Shown: one piece after another, positions 48,836 through 60,560 of the stretch
Position numbering within the stretch: position 1 is the first letter of the stretch
Layout: each line of letters begins with the position of its first letter
Source: Acanthaster planci
Lineage: Eukaryota > Echinodermata > Asteroidea > Valvatida > Acanthasteridae
Assembly (NCBI RefSeq): GCF_001949145.1
Contig: NW_019091400.1
Location: 125,359 to 189,358 of the forward strand
Direction: 5' to 3'
DNA: 64,000 bases
Program-made: the position numbers and the translations under genes
Notes under the pieces: generated by a model
What the model saw: only the letters and a program-made list of their open reading frames with translations
Told to the model about the DNA's origin: nothing
The model's database searches: none

Positions 48836-50815
48836 GTGAGTAGTTGTTTACAGTGAATAGCCCACCCAAATCAACAACTTTCGTTGTTTCAAAAGAAACA
48901 TACATGTATCTTTGATGCATTTTAACCCCCCCCCAAAAAAATTTCCAGTGAAGAATAGCTTAGCTAAAACTAGATGTGACTTACTAAATGTAATTAATCA
49001 CAGTCAGCCTGTTTAGTTGACATGTTTGACAAAAATCAATTTACCAAACTGAATTGGTGTATCAGTTCTTCAACACCCTTCGGTCAAAACTGTCATCAGG
49101 ACAATTTCTAGAGGGAAATTGGATGCAAATGGAAGAAAAAATTTACTTTTCTTTTTAAAGAATTGTCCAAAACATTTTAATGCCAAAGGAGTAAGAAAAT
49201 TCTATACGAATAATTTTGAACCAACTTTGGTTGATACCCTGTGTCTACAGATGTGTTCCATGTGTGTCATCTACATATGTACCGTGTTCCTACATGTATT
49301 TACTTACCTTAAATTCATGATGCCAATAACTCTGCAGGTTGGAACGCAGGCTAGGTGTTGGATAAATAGGGATTTACAAAGAAATTCAAGTACGTTAATA
49401 TACTACAGATTTTCATATTGTGTACGTCATTTTCAGGTTGTACAAAAATTTGAGTCTGAATCATAGAAAAGGCCCAGTCAATTGTATTGCATTTTTATTT
49501 TAGTGTCGTATCAATCTTGTTCCAATTTTTTTGTAATTGTTTCTAAAAGTTGTAAGCACTAAAAACTGCTTTATTTACATTTCATGTATAAAACTTGTAC
49601 ATATATAAATAAGGTAAATTCGTATTTCAATTAAATATTCGTGTAAAAAAGTTCACCTTTGTGTCTGTTAATTTCTTGCTTATTTTGGCCTCTTTTGCTT
49701 TTCATTGTTTTGAGTGATTGTCAGATGAAAAGGGAACCACAGACGTGGAAGTTTTGTGATACGCTTGATATGCTGATGTTCTGGTGTCTTGATGTCCTGA
49801 TTTGTTTCCTAGACATCTACAAATTAGAAAGGCGGCACACGTCCAAGCCCTCTCCCTTATCACCTCCATGTTGCAGTTTTGAAATGTACACGACCTATCT
49901 GCTCTGATACGAAGCACCCCTCATCTGCTGAACGGAGCCGGTTTGCCAGTTTTCATTTTACTGGTAGCGATGTGACCGTAACCCGTGCATTTTATAATCG
50001 TCCCGACACAACGAAGTGCACCACCGACCGCAGGAGCCTCTGAAAATTCTAGGAAAATTGTGCCGTCGATTCTAACTCAGGGATACCGTGCACGATGTGG
50101 GGCCGATGGGTCCCCCCCCCCTACATGTCCAATCCTATACACATTCTAGATTATTGTTACCTAACACATCCCCCTAGAAGCCTGTAAANTGAAGGCGGGG
50201 CTCAAACACAAATCATGGTTTAATTTGCTCTAAATTCCCCCTTGTAAAATGTGTGCTCAGATATTTCACCCGGTTAAAACTGCCCTCACTAATCCATGGT
50301 ATCAACGGATTAACTTAATTCTCAGTGGAATTTTGAGGTCAGAATGTGGGTCAAATACCTGAATAATAGGTTTACAAACTGTAATTGAGATTTTTTTGGC
50401 CTTTAAATTTCATTTATTTTACAAATTTGCTGTAGAAGTGAATTTTCAAGACTTCTTTTTTTGACAGGCATACCTTCCGATTGTTATTTGATTTAACTAA
50501 ATTATCCATTTACAAGTTTATCGATCAATTTCTAGTATTCGTTAGTTATTATTGCTTGACTGATGTGAGCCACATTGCAAAAGGCCGCTCTTCAAACAAA
50601 CCCTAACCCACGACGATCGACGAGCAACAGGGAGCACCTGCGACGCAACTACGCCTTATTATCATGTAAAATGTCTACAGTACACACAGTAGTGACAGCA
50701 CAGGCAGAACAGCGTTACTCGCACATAGCTTACCTAACTTTCCGACTTATTTTGGCCTGCCTTGCTTTTAATGTCCACCAAACAAACAACCCAACACCCC
50801 AACAAACAAACAAAC

Positions 50816-51619
50816 NNNNNNNNNNNNNNNNNNNNNNNNNNNNNNNNNNNNNNNNNNNNNNNNNNNNNNNNNNNNNNNNNNNNNNNNNNNNNNNNNNNNN
50901 NNNNNNNNNNNNNNNNNNNNNNNNNNNNNNNNNNNNNNNNNNNNNNNNNNNNNNNNNNNNNNNNNNNNNNNNNNNNNNNNNNNNNNNNNNNNNNNNNNNN
51001 NNNNNNNNNNNNNNNNNNNNNNNNNNNNNNNNNNNNNNNNNNNNNNNNNNNNNNNNNNNNNNNNNNNNNNNNNNNNNNNNNNNNNNNNNNNNNNNNNNNN
51101 NNNNNNNNNNNNNNNNNNNNNNNNNNNNNNNNNNNNNNNNNNNNNNNNNNNNNNNNNNNNNNNNNNNNNNNNNNNNNNNNNNNNNNNNNNNNNNNNNNNN
51201 NNNNNNNNNNNNNNNNNNNNNNNNNNNNNNNNNNNNNNNNNNNNNNNNNNNNNNNNNNNNNNNNNNNNNNNNNNNNNNNNNNNNNNNNNNNNNNNNNNNN
51301 NNNNNNNNNNNNNNNNNNNNNNNNNNNNNNNNNNNNNNNNNNNNNNNNNNNNNNNNNNNNNNNNNNNNNNNNNNNNNNNNNNNNNNNNNNNNNNNNNNNN
51401 NNNNNNNNNNNNNNNNNNNNNNNNNNNNNNNNNNNNNNNNNNNNNNNNNNNNNNNNNNNNNNNNNNNNNNNNNNNNNNNNNNNNNNNNNNNNNNNNNNNN
51501 NNNNNNNNNNNNNNNNNNNNNNNNNNNNNNNNNNNNNNNNNNNNNNNNNNNNNNNNNNNNNNNNNNNNNNNNNNNNNNNNNNNNNNNNNNNNNNNNNNNN
51601 NNNNNNNNNNNNNNNNNNN
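50816..51619. other. Assembly gap (N run) in AAC/CCAA simple repeat
   Basis: 804 undetermined bases are bordered by AACAAACAAACAAAC on the left and CCAACCAACCAACAAACAAA on the right. This suggests a collapsed or unreadable tetranucleotide repeat. Confidence 0.99.
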
Positions 51620-52129
51620 CCAACCAACCAACAAACAAAAAACCGTGAATAGAAAAGGTCAGCATGGGAATCATAATTAAATTTAATTCACATCACCATT
51701 GAATATGAAAATAGAAAAATATACATCAACAAGAAAATAACATTTTAACAGAAAAATGTCAGTAAATTGTTTGATTTAGACAAGTAAGCTTTATTATCAG
51801 TAGGTTTTCGAGCGTTTCACAATATGCTTGAGAGTATTCAGAGCTTATTCTAATGGATGTTTACCGATGATTTATCCAATAAATAATACAGTACCAACCC
51901 ATTTTGAGAAGTTACCAGCAGCTACTTTTTAAGTATACAGAGGGAAATCAAGCTCTGTCCCTATTCATGAAGGCAGCCTTTTCTTAGGTTGGCAACGCAT
52001 ACACAAAAATATTCCTCAACACACTTTATTGATTTAAATGATAAAATGATGGCGAACGTGGTCTGGTCAAGCAACCACGTGGGAAGGGTGTTGGACATGC
52101 AAAGGGCCACTCCCCCCAATATGGAGGGC

Positions 52130-52483
52130 GTGACGAAGCATGCCAATCAAATGGTATTGTTAAAAGCGCATTCCACGACAGGCCCGGAGACGTATAATAG
52201 TTGGTCGGGTCTAAGCCGTAATTCTTTTACAGACTTGGCGAAAGTTTTCAAATACGCCCGCTAGTAACCGTGACAATACGTCCGCCTCGACGTATAAATC
52301 ATGGTAGTCTCCGAGATTTCTACAGCCGAACGTTTTCCATACGTTTTGGGCCCTTGCATATTCTTCCTCTGTAACAGACTGCTGCCTCAACGTACGAGCT
52401 GTGAAAGATAGCTCGAAGAAGCAGTTGCATGTTTTTAAATCTATCAAAAGAGTCCATATATTCCTAAGGGTAAATTCCCTTTT
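52130..52483 (-). pseudogene. Type-B DNA polymerase fragment, most C-terminal piece (Polinton/adintovirus-like)
   Basis: In minus-strand order, three short matches to the protein-primed DNA polymerase B family are seen: EYMDSFDRF, then AQNVWKTFGCRNLGDYHDLY, then YYTSPGLSW. They lie in different frames, so frameshifts are present. Such polymerases replicate Polinton/Maverick elements and related DNA viruses. The polymerase palm motifs that should follow are not found beyond 52130, so the gene is truncated. It is separated from the next fragment by a solo LTR. Confidence 0.75.
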
Positions 52484-52487
52484 CTAG

Positions 52488-52935
52488 TGTAACCTGGGAA
52501 TTTGCCCCGCTAACTTAATACACAAGACTTTGGGAAAGTAACAAGATCCGAATAGGCTGGTTCAGGAAGACTGGGTCGCGATTTATTTGCAAGGTCAGGA
52601 CAAAGTTAAAAAAATGAAAAAAAAAATAGAAATGTGATAACAACCCAACACAGTGCCACAAGTGGATTACTCGAGTGACCAATCAAGCACAAACCCCAGC
52701 TGCAACTGGTGACAAGAGCAGAAAAGTGCAAATGTGGGAAAGCTGAAGAGAGCTGTGTGTGGTAATGCTCACTCTTCAGAAGCACGCACCAGTCTGAACA
52801 ATTAACTGCAGGAAGCTCGATGAGCAAAGCTAAACTATAAGGTGATACAGGGTACCAGACAAGTTGCTGACTAAACTAAGGAAGCTTGTAAAAGAAAATG
52901 TGTCATGTAAAAAACATTCAAATCTCCCTTCCACA
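52488..52935. mobile_element. Solo LTR (Ty3/Gypsy-like) inside the DNA polymerase fragment
   Basis: The 448-bp insert begins TGTAACCTGG and ends TTCCACA (TG...CA termini) and is flanked on both sides by CTAG (52484-52487 and 52936-52939). Polymerase-like coding sequence resumes on each side, as expected if the insert split a once continuous gene. The TGTAAC start and 4-5-bp duplication suit a Gypsy-type LTR. No internal region is present. The CTAG match is short, so the call rests mainly on the coding break. Confidence 0.6.
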
Positions 52936-52939
52936 CTAG

Positions 52940-53660
52940 CAGCAGGTCCGTGTTATTTGGAAATCTTTCGTGGATTTGAAATCTTCCGAAGAACAGTTTT
53001 TAACTAATCGATCTAACAAAGCAACCACGAAACGAAACGAGTCTAAAAACCTGAGTTGATGCTAAACGAAATGTAATTTTCAGTGCTTTTGGCAAGTACG
53101 TTGATTTTACTACCGTCAAATGCTTGAGCGCCCTGCATAATTAAATGAGCGTCGTATTTTTCTAAGTTGTGCAGAATCACCGGAACGGGCGTTTGACTAG
53201 GCACGACTCCTAGTTTTAGCTTGCAGTGGGCATGTGCAGGCCCTCTATATTTGCCCGTGATGTGGCAGTGGTCGCGAACTTTTCGAAATTTATGAACGGG
53301 CTTTTCGCAACTCATACAAATATCGTCTCTAAAACCGCGTTCGTTTAAAGAACTAAAAGCGGCCTTTTCGCTTTTAGTTTTGGCTCGTCCGTGATTTGGC
53401 ATGAAAATTGTGATTCTTTGGTTTTGCTAATGTGACTTTCGCAAATCCAGCAAATGTTGCTTTTCTCGTAGATTTTCTGCAACTTGTGCAACCAGGCTAG
53501 GGGCTTTGGATCGGCAAATGTTTCGTTGATCTTGACGACCTCTGAAGACAACGATTGCACAAATTTAAAGGCCGCGTCTTGGCCTGTATAGGTTTCGCGA
53601 CTGGTGCAAATTCGATTGCATCTCGCGACTGCATAAGAATAGCCGCTGGGTTTGTGAATT
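52940..53660 (-). pseudogene. Type-B DNA polymerase fragment, middle piece with zinc-binding region
   Basis: In minus-strand order this gives a segment with KIYEKSNICWICESH, then CMSCEKPVHKF, then DHCHITGKYRG and AHCKLKLG, a Cys/His zinc region like endonuclease-VII-type fingers. An exonuclease-like start (HNLEKYDAHLIM) and FLDSFRFV follow. This order is typical of the large DNA polymerase B of Polinton/adintovirus-type elements. At least two frameshifts break it (near 53390 and 53050). The right edge abuts the left LTR of the BEL element. Confidence 0.75.
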
Positions 53661-53680
53661 TGTGTTTTGACCGTTGTTGC

Positions 53681-54282
53681 GATACTAATATTTTACGGGA
53701 GGTTTGCTTACTTTCTGACTCGTGCCAATTGAGGGCGCTCTTATTGGTGACAATTCGCAGCAACACTTATCAGTCACGCGGAAGTAGCTATTTTGAAGTA
53801 CGAATTTGGAGACAAGATCTGATATCCTTTGATGTTTTGAAGTTATCTTAAGACATAGGGCTTCTACCTATCCTGCAGATTTCAGAGATTTGGATAATTG
53901 TGTAGAGGAGCCATTCTGGTTTTGTACGTCACTTATAATAAGCTTGTTTTTCTGAACGTCGTTAGTTCATGAAGTTACGTTACCGGCATACATGTACGTT
54001 GTGTCACATGGACAAATTCCCTTCGTGATTGGACGTACTTCAAGGTATCGATTATTATATTGTTCATCCTGCAACGCATTTAGAACTGTGTTTGTGTACG
54101 CCCGGCCATCTAAGTGTCTTTGGGCTGGTACAGCAAAGTAGCAGAGAAATCCTACCATTGCAGTGTACAACTTAGGAAGCCAGAATCGTGAGAATTATCT
54201 CATCCAGGCATGTATACGTACAAGATTATGATGTGACAAGTCTAACCTGGTGAATTGAGATTACTCACAGTAATAAAGTGAT
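53681..54282 (+). repeat. Left LTR of the BEL/Pao element
   Basis: It aligns through its length with 59945-60560, from GGGAGGTTTG to CAGTAATAAAGTGA. An AATAAA near the 3' end would serve as poly(A) signal. Differences are scattered substitutions and a few indels, including a roughly 12-bp gap near 53860. Confidence 0.9.
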
Positions 54283-54484
54283 GAACAGAAGCTTGTGTGT
54301 CTATTCAAGCTATTTTAGGTGTCAGTCACAAACGGGGCCAGTTACGCGCGAGTACACAGAATCCATCACATTTTCTGTACAAAAGCAGAGATGTACTAGC
54401 TGGACGTTGCATTTGATTTGAGTTTTGAGTGAATTTTAAGTGAATTCGTAATCGCAACCTGCAAAGATAAGTAGCCATGGGAGT

Positions 54485-56688
54485 TTGCATGACAGCTTGG
54501 ACCAACAAGTAGTAAAGAATGAAGACTTATTCAAACTCTGTAAATCGCGTGGTGGCCATGCTTCAAACATTAAAAGAAAATATAAGGATTTGCTGAAGTC
54601 TGTAGAGAGTAAGCTTGAATCAGAGGCTGTCAGAAATAAACTAGCATCACTTAAAGCAGTCCATGGAAAATATCAGGAAGTCCATGCTGAATGTGTTCGC
54701 CTAGCTTCACAAGTTACAAGGAAAAGTTACCAAAATATGAACAAAATTTTAATGAGATTGAAGAACTCATTAAAAATGCTCATCATCTGTATAGTGAGTT
54801 CATTGCTGGGATGAAAGAGGAAGTCAGCCCTGAAGACAGTTCCTCACAGTGTGGTACAAATGTTTCAAACCGGTCATCACCATCAAGTGCCAGAGCCATG
54901 GCCGCAGGTAGAAGGGCAGCGCTTCATATCAAGGCAAAGTTCCTTAGACGGCAGCAGGAATTGGAGCCAGAGCAACTGAGGCATAAAACCCAGCTGGATG
55001 AACAGTTACTGAAACAGAAGGCTGCCATGGATTCCCAGCAACTTTAAACAGAAATTGAGGTGGCACAGGCAGAGGAAGAAGCTTTAGCCAAATTTAGGGG
55101 CCCTCCGCTGCAAAATTACGAGGCGGTAAACCAGGTAGTGATCCGCAGTAAATGGTCACGGTGAAGGAGGGTTACAAGATCAGCAGCACTTAGCAATGAA
55201 TGCCTTAGCAGAGCTGCCACCAGCTGACTGCCCAGAGAACATTGATGCCCGGAATTCCAAGCTTAACCCAAATGCAGAGCCTTGGCCCACTCTGCCAAAG
55301 GAACCAGAAAGTGCCTTCCTAACACTGCAGCGACAGATGTTGGATGTCATGAACCTTCCAAAGACCAGTCTGATGTCCTTTCATGGCAACCCCATGAACA
55401 TTGGGCATTCATGAATTCTTTTGACAGTTGTGTCGGAAACTCCTCTGTTAGCGATGGAGCCAAATTGAACAGGCTGTTCGAGTACTGTAAGGGAAAGGCA
55501 GCTCACGTCATACAGCCATGCGCAATGATGAAACCTTCAGAAGCTTATGCAAAGGCACGAGCACTTCTCAAAGAGAGATTCAGCAATGATTTTAAGGTCT
55601 CACAGGCCTGGGTTGACAAGGTATGTGTGGGCCCAATACTGAAATCAAACAGTACCGAGGCCCTGCAAGATTTTGCTGATGATGTACAGGGCTGTATGGA
55701 GACGCTAAAGGCGATGAACAAATTGAATGAAATCGACTCCCGTGTCAGAATGGTTAAAACTGTTGAACGGCTGCCATTCTTCCTGCAGTCCAGATGGCGT
55801 GAGCAAGCAGTGAAGACGGTTGAGAAGACAGGTGATTACCCAAGCATCAACAGCCTTGTCAAATTTCTGAATATGGCTGCCAAGGAGGCCAATGACCCTG
55901 TATTCGGATCCTTGACCATCAGGAACAAAGACTCAAAACCGTTGGGCAGATCTAGCAATACTAAGCGTGGGGCAAAGTTCAATGTTCATGCCAAAGATGC
56001 GGGAAGTACGGTACATCAGTATTTTGAGTCAAATAAATCCGGGGCATCAAAGAAAGAAGGACAGCCAAGGCCATGTCACCTCTGCAAAGGAAACCATCGT
56101 CTTGATACCTGTGGTGACTTCAAGAAAATGTCATCGCAGAAGAGACTGGAGGTGGTGAAAAACAAAAGGCTCTGTTTTAACTGCTTAATGGCCAGTAACC
56201 ATGTAGCCAGATGGTGCAGAAAGAAGAGTTGCTGTGAAAGGGAGGGATGTGCCAGACGATATTCCAGTTTGTTGCATGATTCAATGCAGTATTCCACTCC
56301 TGCATCAAACCAGAAGGATGCTGGAGAAAGCAAACCTGAGGATAATTCTCCAATGGTAGATGCCAAAAGTTATGTATGCGGACCTTCTAAAGGAGAAGCG
56401 CTGAAGGTTGTCCTGCCTACAGCAACCGTTAATGTCTGGGGCAGGGGTCAACACAGTTATGTTCATACCCATGCGCTTCTTGATCCCGGGAGTAATAAAA
56501 CATTTTGCTCCCAAGCTTTGCTTGGCAAGATGGGTCTTCAAGGGGAGAGAGCCAGTCTGTCTCTTGAAACACTTAATAAAGGAAGTGATGCTGAAGCCTT
56601 TCAGGTAGCACTGGAGGTGACTGGAACCATCGGAAGGGAACGAAATAGGGAGGTCATTCAACTACCAAGAGTGTACGCCCTTTCCTAA
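54485..56688 (+). pseudogene. BEL/Pao gag and aspartic peptidase (broken)
   Basis: Gag-like helical sequence starts near 54485 and shifts frame near 54730, 55045 and 55280. From 55282 one frame runs on with a capsid-like region, zinc-knuckle cysteines (CHLCKGNHRLDTC and CFNCLMASNHVARWC, about 56074-56220) and the peptidase signature LLDPGSNKTFC with its catalytic Asp at 56481-56483. The frame meets a TAA at 56686-56688, then continues in the same frame into pol. In life, this part packages element RNA and cuts the polyprotein. Confidence 0.88.
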
Positions 56689-57630
56689 TCTCCAGAGCTG
56701 AAGAGTTGTGTGGCTACATCAACTTACACGAACCGATGGCAGCACCTTCAACATATTGACATGCCCGGTGTTGATGAGACTGAAGTGACCATATTAATAG
56801 GACAAGACGTTCCCCAGGCATTGGTGCCACTAGAAGTGAGACGAGGCGGTGCTAAAGAGCCATATGCAACAAGGACCGCCCTTGGTTGGGCTGTAAATGG
56901 ACCAATTGGTGGGGATGTGCGCCGTGCAAAGGCTGAGTGTAATCTCATTCAGGCATGCATGAAACCGGAGGTCAGTCTTGAGGCCCAGGTTGAGGAGTTC
57001 TGGAAACTGGATACTCCACAAGTTTTGGCAGGAAGCACTTCCCAGATGTCTGTAAATGACCAGAAGGTGGCTGATATGTGGGACAGCTCATTGACCATTG
57101 TTGAAGGGCACTCTCAGATGAATGTTCCCTTTAATGTTCTGCTCCCTCAGTTGCCAAACAACAGATCCCTTGCAGAGAAAAGACTAGACAGTCTTTGGCG
57201 ACGACTTTCAAAGGACCCTGAAATGCACAGCAGATACAAGTCAGAAATAGATAATCTATTGGACAAGGGATATGCGGAGCACGTACCGATCTGTGAAACT
57301 GATGGCCCAACTGGTGGTACCTGGCACTTGCCAGATCACAATGTGGTTACTCCACCCCACAGAGATGTGTTGAGATTTTTGTGGTGGAGAGATGGAAACG
57401 TAGCTAACCGGCCTGACGGTTCACTTGTTTGGAGGTGTATGGTGTCCAAGCTGTGCCAGTTATGCTTTGCGCAGAACAGCTGAAGATCACAAGGATGCCT
57501 TTGATACCGACGTTGTCACCACTGTAATGGAGAACTTCTATGCAGATGACTGCCTGAAATCAGTGGAGAGTGGCGACAATGCCATAAATTTGGAACTCCC
57601 TCCTGTATGCAGCTCATCACTTCTGTGATG
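56689..57630 (+). pseudogene. BEL/Pao reverse transcriptase, internally deleted
   Basis: The peptidase tail and connector (IGQDVPQALVPLEVRRG) lead to the N-terminal RT flank (KSEIDNLLDKGYAEHVP). After WHLPDHNVVTP the sequence jumps straight to PHRDVLRFLWW. The RT part between these, which carries the first catalytic aspartate, is missing. A frameshift near 57415 follows. The second catalytic motif is present as YADD (57539-57550), and after it another deletion leads to the RNase H region. The product could not work. Confidence 0.88.
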
Positions 57631-58438
57631 CGTCGATGACTGCCTATGGTGCAGCATCTTACATCGGGCTAGTAAACAGCCGGGGACAAATTTACACTTT
57701 GTTCCTGACGGGGAAGTCTAGACTTGCTCCCATTAAGTCAAAGACAATTCCCCGACTTTAACTTTCTGCAGCCGTGATGGCGCTGAGAATGGACTGTATC
57801 CTGCGTCGTGAGATGAGACTGGAGGTTCAAAGTACTACATTTTGGACCGATAGTATGATTGTCTTGCAATACATCAGAAACACATCAAGGCGATTCCAAA
57901 CCTTTGTCACTAATTGAGTCAATGTCATCCACGATGGTTCACTGCCTGCTCAGTGGAGATATGTAGACACACATATCCAGCAGACGACGCCTCCAGAGGA
58001 CTTGATGCCAAGCAGATGCTTTGCCAATCAAGATGGAAACAGGGACCGGAGTTCCTGTCAGAGAATGAAACAGCTTGGCCAGTTGAGCCTGAAGCATGGT
58101 CAGACCTGCTCAAGGATGACAAAGAAGTAAAGCATGGGACGAAGACCTGTGTCACAGAGGCGGTTGTTCCAGATGATATCATTGATTGCCTGCTGAAGAG
58201 GTACTCCAGCTGGCATCGCTTGAAGAAGGCCGTTGCCTGGGTGTTACGATTCAAGGAGTGGCTCCGCAGTCCGCAAACAAAACAAATGTTCATCCTGGTT
58301 CATGAGTTGCAGGCAGCGGAGAATGCAATCATTTCTTACCTACAGGAGAGGCATTTCAGTGAAGAGCTCCATGCCTTAAACAGGAAGGAAGATATCCAGG
58401 AAGAGTACAATATATTGCTTAGACCCTGTGATGAATGA
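57610..58438 (+). pseudogene. BEL/Pao RNase H-like region and connector (broken)
   Basis: HFCDASMTAYGAASY (from about 57617) marks the RNase H-like start, followed by TFWTDSMIVLQYI near 57840, with in-frame stops near 57760 and 57915. The stretch 57914-58438 is an open connector leading toward the integrase. Confidence 0.8.
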
Positions 58439-59648
58439 TGATGGTCTGTTGCGAGTTGGAGGGAGGTTGAAGATGGCACCGCTCACAGAACAAGCAAAGC
58501 ACCCGCTGATAGTATCCAGGGAACACCAGGTAGCTAAGGTAATCGTCCGACACTACCATAAAAGGAAGTCTGCGCATTCCGGGAGAGAGTATGTGCTGAG
58601 CCTGACGAGTGAGCGCTATTGGATACCTAGAGCACGCCCACTCATAAACAGGATAATTCGTGAATGTGTTGTATGCAAGAGGTTCAGAGAAAAACGTGTC
58701 TTCAGAGGATGGCCGACCTACCTGGAGACAGAGTAACTCCTGGAGACCCCCCCTTTACTTATACTGGAGTGGACTGCTTTGGTCCCTTTTTTGTTAAGAT
58801 GGGCCGAAGCCAGGAAAAGAGATACGGATGTTTGGTCACATGCTTAACAACAAGAGCAATACACATTGAGAAGCTGAACAGATTGGACTCTGACTCTTTT
58901 ATCAGTGCTCTGGTGAGGTTTGCAGCAAGGAGAAGAATGCCTGAGAGGATGCGGTCAGATAATGGAACAAACTTTGTAGGTGGAGAAAGGGAGCTGAAAG
59001 AATTGATTCGAATTGGAACCAGAGTAACAAGAGCAAGGAGTACTGAGATTGAATGGCGAGATTGAATGGCGGTTCAACCCACCCACAGCTTCACATTTGG
59101 GGGGCATTTTGGAGCGCCAGATCAGAACAGTGCGTAAGGCTATCGATGCTGTGCTGAAGAACCAAGTGCTGGACGATGAACGCCTGGTCACCTTGTTTTG
59201 TGAGATAGAGGCTGTTGTAAACGGTCGTCCAATCATCCCGGTCCCAAATAGTCCCACAGATGCAGAGGCTTTGACCCCAAACCACCTGCTGCTTCTCATA
59301 GCTGGCCAGCCTGCACCCCCGGGGAACTTCACCAAGCAGGATGCATATGGAAAACGGTGGAGACACGTGCAGCTGCTTGCGGATAACTTTTGGAGGCGGT
59401 AGCTACAGGAGTACCTCACCACTCTGCACCTTAGACAGAACTTGATCGAACCGCAGAGGAACCTGGTGGCTGGGGACATCGTATTGACCATGGAGGAGAC
59501 TACGCCAAGGAAGAACTGGCCTTTGGGACTTGTCAAGAAGACATTTCCAGGCAAGGATGGACTTGTAAGGACGGCTGAGGTGAAAACTTGTCAGAACATT
59601 GGGGCCAGACCGGTCCAAAAGCTCTGTCTGCTTGAATCAGCTAACTAA
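58428..59648 (+). pseudogene. BEL/Pao integrase and C-terminal domain (broken)
   Basis: The zinc-binding HHCC segment ends with the pair CVVCKRF near 58665-58685. The catalytic core follows with its acidic residues in GVDCFGPF (about 58770), MRSDNGTNF (about 58950) and LGGILERQIR (about 59100), so the D-D-E triad is recognisable. Frameshifts occur near 58730 and 59040, and a TAG interrupts at 59400. The BEL-type C-terminal domain (GDIVLTMEETTPRKNWPLG) runs to about 59648. It would insert element cDNA into the genome. Confidence 0.88.
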
Positions 59649-59944
59649 GATTAAAACAATCAGGATAAGGGCCAGAATAATGCCTCCTGATTGGGAACGT
59701 ACGACATGCTCTGCTCTGATAATCTTAGTATCAACCGCCGTCTGCCAATCTACCTCAAGGCCAAGGAGAGTTTGTTTAGTTTGTTCTAGATTAAGCTTGT
59801 TATGTAGTTTAATGTAAGTTGGCTTTACCTTGGGTCTGAGAAGTTAATTCAGCCCTCCTTTTTTGCTTAAGTTTGTTTGCGAGTTTATTGTCACTTAAAG
59901 GTTGGTAAATGGTCACTTGTTAATGTTTTTATTTAAGGGGCCGG

Positions 59945-60560
59945 GATATTACAGATGAAAATATTTCACGGGAGGTTTGTTTACTTTCTGTCTCTTGCCG
60001 ATTGAGGGCGCTCTTATTGGTGACAATTCGCAGCAAAACTTATCAGTCACGCGGAAGTAGCTATTTTGAAGTACGAATTTGGAAACAAGATCTGATATCC
60101 TTTGATGTTTTGAAGTTATCTTAAGACGTAATTAAAGTAATATGGCTTCTACCTATCCTGCAGATTTCAGAGATTTGGATAATTGTGTAGAGGAGCCATT
60201 CTGGTTTTGTACGTCACTTATAATAAGCTTGTTTATCTGAACGTTCGTCATGTTCATGAAGTTACGTTACCGGCATACATGTCCGTTTTGTCACATGGAC
60301 AAATTCCCTTCGTGATTGGACGTACTTCAAGGTATCGTGTACTATATTGTTCATCCTGCAACGCATTTAGAACTGTGTTTGTGTAAGCCTGGCCATCTAA
60401 GTGTCTTTGGGCTGGTACAGCAAAGTAGCAGAGAAATCCTACCATTGCAGTGTACAACTTAGGAGGCCAGAATTATCTTATCCAGGCATGTATATGTACA
60501 AGATGTATGATGGGACAAGTCTAACCTGGTGAATTGAGATTACTTACAGTAATAAAGTGA
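59945..60560 (+). repeat. Right LTR of the BEL/Pao element
   Basis: This is a direct repeat of 53681-54282. A short purine-rich AAGGGGCCGGG just before it (about 59935-59945) may be the polypurine tract. Confidence 0.9.

Larger units (their letters stand above)
45325..50815. other. LIN9 3' UTR and downstream intergenic sequence
   Basis: No further coding gene is supported. The LIN9 3' UTR begins at 45325; its end is not clear. The stretch holds a Harbinger-type MITE (47304-47475), two small inverted repeats (48035-48144 and 48698-48835) and, at its right end, an AAC-rich simple repeat that runs into the assembly gap. Confidence 0.5.
53681..60560 (+). mobile_element. BEL/Pao LTR retrotransposon, both LTRs present, inactive
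   Basis: Two direct repeats of about 600 bp (53681-54282 and 59945-60560) bracket a plus-strand gag-pol relic: gag with zinc knuckles, aspartic peptidase, partial reverse transcriptase, partial RNase H and integrase with a BEL-specific C-terminal domain. Domain order and sequence mark it as BEL/Pao. Internal stops, several frameshifts and internal deletions in the reverse transcriptase make it dead. It is inserted in the decayed DNA polymerase gene, whose pieces lie on both sides. Precise ends and the target duplication could not be fixed. Confidence 0.93.

Noticed and set aside
50575-51674. Open frames of about 300 codons across the second gap
   Set aside because: Most of the length is N; the rest is simple repeat.
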